From positions 25,155 through 89,154 of the forward strand of contig CAIXGR010000070.1 of the NCBI GenBank assembly GCA_903919075.1: DNA of 64,000 nt. Direction: 5' to 3'. The notes under the pieces were generated by a model, which was not told where the DNA came from, did not search any database, and worked only from the letters and a program-made list of their open reading frames with translations. Each line of letters starts with the position of its first letter. The stretch's first letter is position 1. The DNA comes from an uncultured Bacteroidota bacterium (lineage in GTDB: Bacteria; Bacteroidota; Bacteroidia; Chitinophagales; LD1). Made by a program: the position numbers and the translations under genes. Below are positions 9,112 to 18,983 of the stretch, piece by piece.

Positions 9112-10635
9112 ATGAAGAGACATTTGCTGACGTTTATAACTGTTTTAGCAGTTTATGCTGCGCAGGCACAATTTTTTGTTGGCTTGCGGGGTAGTTCGTA
9201 TGGCGGTGTAACCAATGTTGATTATAATCCTGCAATTGCTGATAATAAATTTATAGTTGATATCAATCTTATTGCAGTAGCAGCTAATGTAAATAATAAT
9301 TATGTTGGCTTAAGCCGCAAAGCGGTATTTCATCCATCATTATTTACTAATTCAAACTTTCAGTGGCAATATTTGCAAGAACGGATAAATGGTAAGAGCA
9401 AGAATGTTTATGTAGGTACACAAATTACCGGCCCTTTGTCGTTTATGTTTTCTTTTGGCCCTAAGAAAAATCACAATAAAAATGCGATAGCATTTACCTA
9501 TCATAACAACAGCTTAGTTAATACCGATAATATTTCTGAAACTCTTGCCCGTTCATCATACTACGGCCTGGGTGACAGAGCGGATGCCGCGGTTCACTTC
9601 TTGGGTAAAAACTTGAGTAACCCTAATCTTGCAGTGCGGGCTGCTGTTTGGAATGATTACGGGATAACTTATTCGCGTGAAATAATTAATAAAAAGGCAA
9701 ATTTGATAAAAGTGGGTGGAACATTAAAGTTGCTGCAACCCATTACAGGCGCTTACGCCTATTCAAATAATGTAAATTATAAATGGAGTGAATTTGATCA
9801 GTTGAATATTTATAATACCCAGCTTAATTATGCTTATTCGAAAGGGTTCATTACTTCAAAAGAATATTTGCCGCAAAATATAGCACAAAATGTACCGGAC
9901 TACATTAATGGTTTGTTTAGTTTTAAAAATGCAAGCCCTACGGCTGCGGCCGATTTGGGCGTAATTTACGAATGGAGGCCTGATAAAGATAAACCCGCAG
10001 GCGAAACAAGTTGCGATTGCGAGACCTATTATAAAAAGGATAATTATAAAATATCGGCTGGCTTATCAATAGTTGATATTGGAGCATTGCATTTTAACCG
10101 CGCGCCAAACACGGATAATTTATATGCTAATATTCAAAGTTGGAGTGTAGCCGGCATACAATTTCCAAACGGATTACAAAGTTTTAATGATACACTTCGT
10201 TCAAGGTTTCAATCGCTGGCAAGTAAAAATTCATTTAATATTTGGCTGCCTACGCGCATTAATATGTTTGTTGACTACAACATAAAATACAATTTCGGGG
10301 TTAACTTTTCCGCCACTATTTCGCCTCAGTTATCTTCTCAAAGAAATATGCTTCATCAGGTTAGTTTTTTTACAGTTACACCAAAGTACGAGCTCATGTG
10401 GTTTGGTGCTTACTTGCCGGTTTCATATGATGCATTCGGTAACTTTAGCGTAGGCACCACTTTGCGCTTAGGGCCGCTTATTATAGGCAGCCAGGATTTG
10501 CTGGGCTTTCTTATAAAAAAGTACATTTACAATGCCGATGTACATGTAGCGCTAAAAATTACTATTCCAAATCATAAGCGTTGTCCTAAGGGCGATATCA
10601 GGTTTACTAAAAAAGACCACAGTTCAAAAAGGTAG
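9112..10635 (+). CDS. Outer-membrane beta-barrel type protein (DUF5723-like)
   Basis: Signal peptide; aromatic-rich alternating beta pattern; no catalytic motif. Confidence 0.7.
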   Translation: MKRHLLTFITVLAVYAAQAQFFVGLRGSSYGGVTNVDYNPAIADNKFIVDINLIAVAANVNNNYVGLSRKAVFHPSLFTNSNFQWQYLQERINGKSKNVYVGTQITGPLSFMFSFGPKKNHNKNAIAFTYHNNSLVNTDNISETLARSSYYGLGDRADAAVHFLGKNLSNPNLAVRAAVWNDYGITYSREIINKKANLIKVGGTLKLLQPITGAYAYSNNVNYKWSEFDQLNIYNTQLNYAYSKGFITSKEYLPQNIAQNVPDYINGLFSFKNASPTAAADLGVIYEWRPDKDKPAGETSCDCETYYKKDNYKISAGLSIVDIGALHFNRAPNTDNLYANIQSWSVAGIQFPNGLQSFNDTLRSRFQSLASKNSFNIWLPTRINMFVDYNIKYNFGVNFSATISPQLSSQRNMLHQVSFFTVTPKYELMWFGAYLPVSYDAFGNFSVGTTLRLGPLIIGSQDLLGFLIKKYIYNADVHVALKITIPNHKRCPKGDIRFTKKDHSSKR

Positions 10636-10775
10636 AAGGTGTGCGTTGTTCTTAATCTCATATAAAAAATACTTTGTTGTTTAACCTTGGCAGATTAACA
10701 CGAAGAGAAATTATTTTGAGGCAGCTTTCAACTTGCCCGTTTGCCTTTTGAGTAAGATTTTATTTAACGCAGCAA

Positions 10776-12512
10776 CTATTCTATTTTTAAATAGTCAATG
10801 ATACTGTACTTATCATCTTTTAAAAAAGGAATATTAGATTGCGTATACCATGTGCCATCCTGATATAACGGTGAGCCAACCCAAAGGAACATGTGTTTAT
10901 CTGGTATTTTGGCTAAGTCTTTTCCTATGTCTGCTTTTTCAACTCCATCAATTAAAAAGCGCACATGGTCTGGGTACCAATAAATTTCATAAGTGTGGAA
11001 ATAATTAAAAAAATCTTTATTGAATTGGTCGCCATTCCATGCAAGTGCATAGGGTGTTAAACGATTAATGCTTTCACCGGTGTGCGCTTTAATAGATTCT
11101 TTTGGTTTTAATTTTACGTTGGCATCGCGCATGTAATCAACTACCGAGTACGTAATTAGAGGATAAGGGTCCCAAAATGTTTTAGGGTCTTTTGTTGCAC
11201 TCCATATTTCAAAATCAATTTCATAAAGTTGTACCCCTTGCCCATTACGTATATAGTTATACGGATTGGTAGTGTCAATGGGGTCAACATCACGCTGATA
11301 AAGCCAAAGGTTATGTATTATTCCGTTGGGCGTGCCGGTTTCGTTCATCATTTGCGCAAATTTTGCCCTTACAGTAATATGACCGTATTTGAATGACGGG
11401 CCAAAAATAAACTCGCCCCATGTTTTTTTATAATCATTTCCCTTCGATTTTGGGATAGTTAATTTAATGCCATTGGTATCGATACTAAAATTTTCTTTGC
11501 GTGTTCCATAATCTGCCTTTACAAAATCGGCTTTCGCAATAAAGCCCCGCATAAAATCGCGGTCTTTCCAAGATTCATTAATTACACCTTTGTACCAGCC
11601 GCTACAAGTATCACAAAGCCGTTTTTCGTCGTGGTTTTTTGGGATATAAATGTTATTAGCAGTTATGTCGTTTACTTTATCAAAGTATTCATCTAAAAAA
11701 ACAAATTTGAAATGATGTGGGCCAACATATAGCATGTTGTTAAAATATTTTTCTCCCCGGTTGGTTATCGCATCCTTCTTTACTACAGCAAAAGGGTTGA
11801 CAATTTTTAGGTCAAGATTGTCACTCATTAATAGGTCGTCCTTATCAGGTTGTATAAGCACCATAAACTCATAATTACCTGGCCGGGCGGGGTCTTTGTC
11901 TGGATCGTAATTAAATTCTCCTTTGGCGTTTAAACCAATGCGGTAGGGTATTTTTACAATTGCTTCTTTGCCGGCTTGTATCGTTACACTTATAAGTTTA
12001 GAATCGCCATAATAGTTGTCGAGATATTGGTTGCTGTTTAAATTAATTGAATCATCAGTTGGAAACCAATAAGTAGTGTTTTGGTAAAACAGCCGAGCGT
12101 AATAAGTTTTGTTTTGGGCAGAGGTGTTTTTAATTGTTACCTCGGCATAAGCACTATCTTTTGTAAGGCAAGTGTTAGGGAAACAAACTTCTGCAAATTT
12201 CCAAACAGTATCTGCAGTGTGATAAATGCACCGGTTGCTATACACATGTGTGTATTGCAAGTTTAGCGTAGGGCTATAGCCCATGGGTTTGAATAGGTCC
12301 TTATCGTTCTCTGCAAAACTTTGGTTGAGTTTATTGTCCTTATAATAATCATCAGGCAACTTATATAGAAGATACTTTTGATCGAAGTAATCTTTCAAAG
12401 TACGCTGAGGCCTGCTTTTGCTATAAGTTGATATATCGTTATGGTGTTTGCAGGAGGAAAGAGCGATGAAAAATAAAACCAACAGCCGCAAAAACTTTAC
12501 TCGGAATTTAAT
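10776..12512 (-). CDS. Glycoside hydrolase family 16-like secreted protein
   Basis: GH16 catalytic-type motif EIDFE (YEIDFEIW), FHTYEIYWYPDHVRFLIDG; lipobox ALSSC; internal start MIKFRVK used. Confidence 0.8.
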   Translation of the reverse strand: MKFRVKFLRLLVLFFIALSSCKHHNDISTYSKSRPQRTLKDYFDQKYLLYKLPDDYYKDNKLNQSFAENDKDLFKPMGYSPTLNLQYTHVYSNRCIYHTADTVWKFAEVCFPNTCLTKDSAYAEVTIKNTSAQNKTYYARLFYQNTTYWFPTDDSINLNSNQYLDNYYGDSKLISVTIQAGKEAIVKIPYRIGLNAKGEFNYDPDKDPARPGNYEFMVLIQPDKDDLLMSDNLDLKIVNPFAVVKKDAITNRGEKYFNNMLYVGPHHFKFVFLDEYFDKVNDITANNIYIPKNHDEKRLCDTCSGWYKGVINESWKDRDFMRGFIAKADFVKADYGTRKENFSIDTNGIKLTIPKSKGNDYKKTWGEFIFGPSFKYGHITVRAKFAQMMNETGTPNGIIHNLWLYQRDVDPIDTTNPYNYIRNGQGVQLYEIDFEIWSATKDPKTFWDPYPLITYSVVDYMRDANVKLKPKESIKAHTGESINRLTPYALAWNGDQFNKDFFNYFHTYEIYWYPDHVRFLIDGVEKADIGKDLAKIPDKHMFLWVGSPLYQDGTWYTQSNIPFLKDDKYSIIDYLKIE

Positions 12513-12617
12513 CATGGGATAAATATACATAGTTTGTTTTTCAAGTTAAATCGTATTTTATTAGGACGAAAAAAGCAATTGCTATAGGGGTAATATAGAT
12601 ATAAATTTGAGACATAA

Positions 12618-12652
12618 AAAAACCGGCACTACATTTTGTAACACCGGTTTAT
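12618..12652. terminator. Stem-loop between two minus-strand genes
   Basis: AAACCGG-cactacattttgtaaca-CCGGTTT with flanking A/T runs. Confidence 0.6.
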
Positions 12653-12673
12653 AAAAATATAAAAGGCCGCAGA

Positions 12674-15169
12674 TTATTTTGCGATAATAAATTTCTGTCT
12701 TTGAATTATACCGTTGTTTTCAATCTCAAAAATATAAACGCCGTTGCTTAGTGTTGCAGTGTTTATATCCTGAATATTCACTCCGGCAAATGAAGCTTTT
12801 TCCTGGTTCATTACCCGTTGACCGGTAAGGTTATAAATATTCATTCTGGCAACTCCGTCATTGTCGCTGGCAAACTGAATGGTTAAATTATTTTGCGCCG
12901 GATTAGGGTACAACCTGATAGTATTTAAATCAGTGTTAGCTTCGGCTTGTTGCAAATCAATATGTGCATTGCCAGTAATATTCACAGTAAAATCTTGCAC
13001 ACCGCCGTAGGTATAAGTGGCGCATGGGTTGGTTTGATAAGCGCCATACTGCATTTGTATTCTCATACGGGTAGGGCCATTAAGTGCAGTTGTTGGTATT
13101 GTAAATGCTTTGCTCTGTGCAGTTTTGCCTGTTACTTTTACTACAGTTTCACCTGCATCGGTAAATACGCCATTATGATTGAAGTCAATATAAACTGTCC
13201 AGTATTCAGCGTATGATGTGCCCGAAAAGCCAGGTGTTAGTGTAATAGTATTGCTTGAACCGCCTACAAGATTTGTGCTAAGATTGGTGTAATTGGTATA
13301 ACCTGCTGCAGCACTGGTATTATTGATGGAACCTAATTTTATATTTTTAATGTACTCGTAAGTAGAGGTTGTTGCAGTTGATGCACAATAGCTAATAGCG
13401 CAACCGGTAGTTGTAAATGATGCTGCAGTGCCAAATGAACTTGAGCCACTGCTGCAAACTGCTTGAACTGAAAACTGGTAAGCAGTACAAACAGTAAGTC
13501 CGGTTATTGCATATGAAGTTGATGTTAACCCTGTAATAGTATTCCATGATGAGGCTGATGAAGCTTTCCATTGCAGGTTGTAACTGCTAGCGCCCGAAAC
13601 AGAGCCCCAAGAAAGCGTTGCGCTGGTATCGTTAATACTTGCAGAAGCTAAACTTGCGGGAACACCACATGAAGTACCGGTGGTGGCAAAAGTATTAGCA
13701 GTAGTAAAAGTTGATGGGCCACTTGAACAAACCGACTGAACCTGCCATTGATAATTGGTGCCGGAAACCAAGCTATTTGCAGTATATGAGTTGGTTCCTG
13801 AGGTTGCAGTGGTCCACGACCCTGCACCCACAACCTGGTATTGAATATTATAGCTAGTAGCGCCGCTTGCTGCTGCCCAACTAAAAGTAGCAGAAGAAGT
13901 AGTAATACCCGAAGTTGTTGGGCTTGTAGGGGCACCACAGCTACTTACAACATTGGGCTGTATACCTATTAAAGCGCCATTATCACTCGAAAATTTATAG
14001 CCGCTTACACTCAAATTCGTAAGACTGAAATATCCATTATCAAATCCGCCCCATCCCCAATTCATGTGGAATAAGTTGTTAGGTTCATAGCCATCCACTA
14101 CCCAGGTATGCCCGCCTGCAGCAGGGTCGGTGCCTTGGTATTGTACTACGCGATTAGCATTTAATTCATTAGTAATTAAAGTAACCCATCCCGAGGCTGT
14201 GTAGCTTGATGATTTTACACCTTTAAGTGTGGTTGGGTTATATCCAAAATAATTAACATAGGCTTGTTGAGCGCAAGGTTTTCCTGCGCCGGCTTCAGAT
14301 TGCAATACCCATGCACCACTGCCGCCTTGGTTATCGTCGCCATAATCCATGGCAACTGCTACTCCACACTCATACATCAATAAATCAACTGCTGAATCTT
14401 GTGCACCGGTGGTGGTAGGTGTTAGTACATTTGGCATATTAGCCCATTGAAATGTTGTAGCACCAAAATTAGCCGACTGCACGCCATAGTTATATGAAAA
14501 CGCAGGAGTGGCATCATTGTATGAATATGAACCAGTGCCTTGTGCGGGGTAGTTCCAATATTTCATTATCTGCGCCATAGCTGTAGCTACGCAACCGGTA
14601 ACAGCGCGTTGTTGATCGGTGCTGTTGTATGGGCAAAATAAATTATATATATAGGGTGGTGGCGTTGAAATATCATTTTCCTGGTCCCAGGTGGTAGCTA
14701 AAAGCGGACCTACAGTACCGGCTTTTTGCATGCCGGGGTTTTGACCTTGTTTGTAGGCTGTCCATTGAGTTGTAAGATTAGCATCAGCCTGAATACCCAT
14801 ACGTTGAGCTGAAACAATTTTTACACTGGCTTCATTCATCCAATCGCCAAAACCGGTATGGCTGCCACCGGTGCGAAAATAAGATTCGGTAGAGTAGCCT
14901 ATTACCGGTTCAATGTTATCGTAACCGGTAACAATTACAAATCCTTTAACAGGTGCCATATCAAATACATAAAAATCTACTGAGCCGTCGTCCTCAACTT
15001 GCTTATATTTCAAATTTGCAGTTAATGAAGTTTGATCATGAACATTAGAGGCGTTTATTTTGAAAAATGTAAGCGCTACATTTTTAGCATCAGCCTCATT
15101 AATAGTTCCGGCAAAAAGCCTGCCGCAGGCAATAAACAGTGCAAATAGAATTGCGAAAACGTTTTTCAT
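12674..15169 (-). CDS. C10-family (streptopain-like) cysteine peptidase with fibronectin III-like modules, GEVED-type domain and T9SS C-terminal sorting domain
   Basis: GCVATAMAQIMKYWNYP (catalytic Cys region), GGHTWVVDGY...FHMNWGWGG (catalytic His region); C-term LYPNPAQNNLTIQF...GVYIFEIENNGIIQRQKFIIAK. Confidence 0.9.
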   Translation of the reverse strand: MKNVFAILFALFIACGRLFAGTINEADAKNVALTFFKINASNVHDQTSLTANLKYKQVEDDGSVDFYVFDMAPVKGFVIVTGYDNIEPVIGYSTESYFRTGGSHTGFGDWMNEASVKIVSAQRMGIQADANLTTQWTAYKQGQNPGMQKAGTVGPLLATTWDQENDISTPPPYIYNLFCPYNSTDQQRAVTGCVATAMAQIMKYWNYPAQGTGSYSYNDATPAFSYNYGVQSANFGATTFQWANMPNVLTPTTTGAQDSAVDLLMYECGVAVAMDYGDDNQGGSGAWVLQSEAGAGKPCAQQAYVNYFGYNPTTLKGVKSSSYTASGWVTLITNELNANRVVQYQGTDPAAGGHTWVVDGYEPNNLFHMNWGWGGFDNGYFSLTNLSVSGYKFSSDNGALIGIQPNVVSSCGAPTSPTTSGITTSSATFSWAAASGATSYNIQYQVVGAGSWTTATSGTNSYTANSLVSGTNYQWQVQSVCSSGPSTFTTANTFATTGTSCGVPASLASASINDTSATLSWGSVSGASSYNLQWKASSASSWNTITGLTSTSYAITGLTVCTAYQFSVQAVCSSGSSSFGTAASFTTTGCAISYCASTATTSTYEYIKNIKLGSINNTSAAAGYTNYTNLSTNLVGGSSNTITLTPGFSGTSYAEYWTVYIDFNHNGVFTDAGETVVKVTGKTAQSKAFTIPTTALNGPTRMRIQMQYGAYQTNPCATYTYGGVQDFTVNITGNAHIDLQQAEANTDLNTIRLYPNPAQNNLTIQFASDNDGVARMNIYNLTGQRVMNQEKASFAGVNIQDINTATLSNGVYIFEIENNGIIQRQKFIIAK

Positions 15170-15400
15170 AGTAGTAATTTTTTAATGCCAACAAATATAT
15201 GCTTTAGGTGGAGCATAGCAAAAAATAAAGAGGCCATTTATAGGCGCAATAATGGCGGAAAATCATATAAGAAAGGGCATAGTGTTGGAATTGTTAAAAG
15301 CGCGCGGGAAATAAAAACTATAAATTCATGTCCGGTTTGTGGGAAGTGGTTCGTTATAAGACGGAATTCAATATTTACTAACTTTTAAAACAAAAAGACT

Positions 15401-15742
15401 ATGGAAAAATTCATGTATCTTTTCAGAGGTGGGATGGACCCAAATGCATCTCCCGAAGCAATGCAGGCCCAAATGCAAAAATGGCAAAACTGGATGCAGT
15501 CGCTTCAAAAAAGCAATAACCTGGTAGCAGGCGAACCGTTACAAAACAGCGGCAAACAATTAAACGGCTCTAAAAAAGTTGTAACCGACGGCCCGTTTAT
15601 TGAAGCTAAAGAAATGGTAGGAGGCTACCTGATTGTAAACGCAAAAAGTCTTGATGATGCAGTAGAATTGGCTAAGGGATGCCCTATTTTCGAATCAGAT
15701 GGAAAATTAGAGGTACGGCCTATCCAGAAAATGGATATGTAA
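15401..15742 (+). CDS. YCII/DGPF-domain protein
   Basis: VVTDGPFIEAKEMVGGYLIVNAKSLDDAVELAKGCP. Confidence 0.92.
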   Translation: MEKFMYLFRGGMDPNASPEAMQAQMQKWQNWMQSLQKSNNLVAGEPLQNSGKQLNGSKKVVTDGPFIEAKEMVGGYLIVNAKSLDDAVELAKGCPIFESDGKLEVRPIQKMDM

Positions 15743-15755
15743 GCTAGATCATTTT

Positions 15756-17018
15756 ATGTACGGTACTGATAACACAGAAACCAACACAACAGCTGACCAT
15801 CTTTTTCGCCATGAGGCGGGAAAGATGGTTGCTGTTTTAACGCGCATTTTCGGCTTTAAAAATATTGAGCAGGCCGAAGATATTGTTCAAGATACCATGC
15901 TGCGTGCGCTTGAAACATGGAAGTATGGAAAAATGCCGGCTAACCCCAGAGCGTGGTTATACAAAGCGGCAAAAAATAAAGCTATTGATATTATTAGAAG
16001 AGAGCAGGTTAAGCATAAAATTGAGAATGAAATATCGATAATGCTTAAATCGGAATACACGCTTTCGCCCACCGTTAATGAAATGTTTACCGAGCATGAA
16101 ATACGCGACAGCCAATTGCGGATGATGTTTGCCTGTTGCCATCCTTCTGTTTCAAGCGAGGCGCAAATAACATTAATGCTGAAAACCTTGTGCGGGTTAA
16201 GTACCGGTGAAATTGCCAACGCTTTTTTAACCAATGAAGAAACAATTCAAAAAAAGCTTTATCGCACCAAGCAAAAGCTGCGCGATGAAAATATTTCGCT
16301 CAGTTATCCTGGTGCCGATTCAATGCCGTTAAGAACAGAGGCTGTGCTGAAAGCCTTGTATTTATTATTTAATGAAGGTTACAATTCATCGCATTCAGAA
16401 AAATTGATTCGAGAAGATTTATGCGAGGAGGCAATGCGCCTAACTATATTATTGCTTGAAAACCCAGGCACGGATTTGCCGCAAACCCGTGCACTGCTTT
16501 CATTAATGTGTTTTCAGGTGTCTCGTTTTAGTGCACGTATTGATGATAAAGGATATATAGTACTTTTAAAAGACCAGGATAGAAACCAATGGAGTAAATT
16601 TTTTATTGATAAAGGAAATGAGTACCTCACATCATCAGCATCCGGTGATAATATCCACGAGTTTCATATTGAAGCTGCCATTGCTTCTATTCACGCCAAT
16701 GCACCTTCGTACGAAAAAACGGATTGGAAAGCAATATTGGGGTTATACAATACTTTGCTCGAAACAAGCAACAACCCTATGGTAAGGTTAAACCGGTGCT
16801 TGGTAGTAGGAGAGGTGCAGGGTTATGAAAAAGCAATTGCAGAACTTAAAAAAATGAAAGAATTGGAAGAGACCTGCTATTATAATTCTTCGTTGGCGGA
16901 AATGTATTTGAGAAATGGAAACAAAGTTGAAGCGCTGACTTTTTTTACAAAAGCGCTATCATTTACGTTATCGAATACAGAAAGAGAGTTAATGCAACGG
17001 AAAATAAATATGTGTTAA
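15756..17018 (+). CDS. ECF-type RNA polymerase sigma factor with long C-terminal extension (ECF42-like)
   Basis: Sigma region 2 AEDIVQDTMLRALETWKYGKMPANPRAWLYKAAKNKAIDIIRR; C-terminal TPR-like region; adjacent DGPF gene. Confidence 0.92.
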   Translation: MYGTDNTETNTTADHLFRHEAGKMVAVLTRIFGFKNIEQAEDIVQDTMLRALETWKYGKMPANPRAWLYKAAKNKAIDIIRREQVKHKIENEISIMLKSEYTLSPTVNEMFTEHEIRDSQLRMMFACCHPSVSSEAQITLMLKTLCGLSTGEIANAFLTNEETIQKKLYRTKQKLRDENISLSYPGADSMPLRTEAVLKALYLLFNEGYNSSHSEKLIREDLCEEAMRLTILLLENPGTDLPQTRALLSLMCFQVSRFSARIDDKGYIVLLKDQDRNQWSKFFIDKGNEYLTSSASGDNIHEFHIEAAIASIHANAPSYEKTDWKAILGLYNTLLETSNNPMVRLNRCLVVGEVQGYEKAIAELKKMKELEETCYYNSSLAEMYLRNGNKVEALTFFTKALSFTLSNTERELMQRKINMC

Positions 17019-17023
17019 GGTTA

Positions 17024-18559
17024 TTACCACGTAATAACTACTTGCCCATTACCGGATTGAACACCACCGGTAAATGTAAGCGAGGTTAACTCGGTTGAGG
17101 CCCACGAAGAGCCGCCACCTGCGCCACCTGCGCCGCAATATGAACTTGCTGTGCCACCGCCGCCATAATAGCCACCACCGCCACCGGCACCGGGCCCGCC
17201 GCTAGTGCTGCACGAAGAATTATAGCCATAATTCCCACCCTGTCCAAAGCTGCCATTGGTACCTGAGCTGCCGTAACCTCCGCCATCGCTTCCTAAACCT
17301 CCACTGGTAAGTCCGCCACCGCCAGCGCCGCCGCTATTGCCGGTGCCTGCCTGGTCGGCACCATTAGCACCACCGGTAGTACATGTTCCATCGTTTCCAT
17401 TGTATGAATAAGGCACGCCTCTACCGGGCCCACCGGCACCGGGCCCACCATTAGCACAGCCTACTGCTGCGCCACCACCTGCACCGCCGGGTGTTCCTCC
17501 ATACTGATTGGTTACTCCTGCAGCCGCACCGCCGCCGCCTGCTACAATCAGAACGCTATCAAATGAGGTGCTTTCTCTCCGTACATCGGACATTCCACCG
17601 CCGCTATTGCTGCTGCCGCCACTTCCACCGCCGTTAGTTCCGTTTTGCCCGCCAATAGATGCATATAAAGTTAAGCCTGGGCTTACAACTAAGTTGCCTT
17701 TTGCGTACCCACCGTTTCCACCACTGGCATATCCATTGCTTGCGCCTTGCGCCCCGTAGCATTCAATAGTAATGCTGGTAACATTTGCTGGAACTGTAAA
17801 AGGGTTATTAGTGGATGGAGAGGAAAATGTTTGCGAACCATGAGGCTGCTGCCCGAAAGATATGTTTACGTTAGAAGATGCACTGCCGCAGGTATTGGTA
17901 ACAGTCCAGCTTAATACGTACGAGTTGCCCGCAAGCCCGGTAAATAAACTATTCGGGTTTGTTGAATCAACAATATTGCCACCGGTGCCACTAACAATAT
18001 GCCATGCGCCACTACCACTTGACGGAGTATTACCGGCAAGATAGGTGCTGGTTCCTGAAACATTTATTTGCCCAGGTCCGGCATCAGCCGCAGGAAGGCC
18101 ACCGGTAGAAGTTACCGAAAGCATTTGAAAATTAGTTCCATCGTATAAAACACTTACGGCTTGCCCGGTTTGTATTTCGCAACCGGTAAATGCCTGATTT
18201 ACATTTTTTACAACGGGCACTGCACCATAACTGTTAACATTTAAAGTTGATGCGCCAGTATTAGTTTGATTTGAAATAAAGTAAAAAACCATACCCGCCT
18301 GATACCCGCCTATAACTGGCGAAATACTTAAATTAAAAGCATTGCCCGAGCCGGTGGTTATTCCGTAAATAAAACTGCCGTTTTGTATGGACTGAACGCT
18401 GGTTGCATCTTGCGAGCCGGTAACACTTTGTATGCCGCTTAATTTGGCATTAACACCGCTGCCAGTCAGCAAAATGGGGTGGTCAATTTGTACCTGTGCC
18501 ATGGCAAAAAAGCCAAATGAAAGAACAAGGCTAAGTGTAAGAAGTTTTAAAAGGTGCAT
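17024..18559 (-). CDS. Secreted glycine-rich protein, third paralogue
   Basis: FTVPANVTSITIECYGAQG...GGGMSDVRRE...GGGGG tracts, terminal GNGQVVITW as in the 4810/6461 genes. Confidence 0.85.
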   Translation of the reverse strand: MHLLKLLTLSLVLSFGFFAMAQVQIDHPILLTGSGVNAKLSGIQSVTGSQDATSVQSIQNGSFIYGITTGSGNAFNLSISPVIGGYQAGMVFYFISNQTNTGASTLNVNSYGAVPVVKNVNQAFTGCEIQTGQAVSVLYDGTNFQMLSVTSTGGLPAADAGPGQINVSGTSTYLAGNTPSSGSGAWHIVSGTGGNIVDSTNPNSLFTGLAGNSYVLSWTVTNTCGSASSNVNISFGQQPHGSQTFSSPSTNNPFTVPANVTSITIECYGAQGASNGYASGGNGGYAKGNLVVSPGLTLYASIGGQNGTNGGGSGGSSNSGGGMSDVRRESTSFDSVLIVAGGGGAAAGVTNQYGGTPGGAGGGAAVGCANGGPGAGGPGRGVPYSYNGNDGTCTTGGANGADQAGTGNSGGAGGGGLTSGGLGSDGGGYGSSGTNGSFGQGGNYGYNSSCSTSGGPGAGGGGGYYGGGGTASSYCGAGGAGGGSSWASTELTSLTFTGGVQSGNGQVVITW

Positions 18560-18734
18560 AAATTGTTTTTAAGATTTTGAATCCAGTCGTCTAAGATAGC
18601 ACAACTACGCGAATTTTTGTTGATGGGCTGGTGTTGATTTATAAAGTTCATGTTTCTAACTGGTGATGTGGGGAGGGGATAATATAATTTAATGATTATC
18701 AAAAAAATAAATTTTATCTAAAATAAATAAATAT

Positions 18735-18742
18735 TATTTTTG
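18735..18742 (+). promoter_or_regulatory. Candidate Bacteroidetes -7 element upstream of the phosphoglucomutase gene
   Basis: TATTTTTG matches TAnnTTTG; weak -33 (TTTTA). Confidence 0.35.
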
Positions 18743-18983
18743 TAGTATGAATTTAATTATTAGCCAAAATTGCAACATTACAATGCAAATAGGAAAGATA
18801 ATGGCCGCGTCAGTTAGGCTTGTCTGACGATAAACATGGGTTACAAGGGGTTACACTTTTATTGCGCAAAATATTGATTTTCAGTAATTTGATTTTTTAA
18901 GTGTAACCTGTATACCATATAAATGACTAATAATACAGGAATGCGATTATTTTTTAGTTTTACCTCCCTAAAAATTATTTCTA

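Noticed and set aside
15185-15388. 67-aa ORF upstream of the DGPF gene
   Set aside because: No start context or recognisable motif apart from a chance CPVC; overlaps the likely promoter region.
17086-17759. Ala- and Pro-rich ORFs (17086-17286, 17508-17759)
   Set aside because: Alternate-frame or antisense shadows of the glycine-rich gene 17024-18559.
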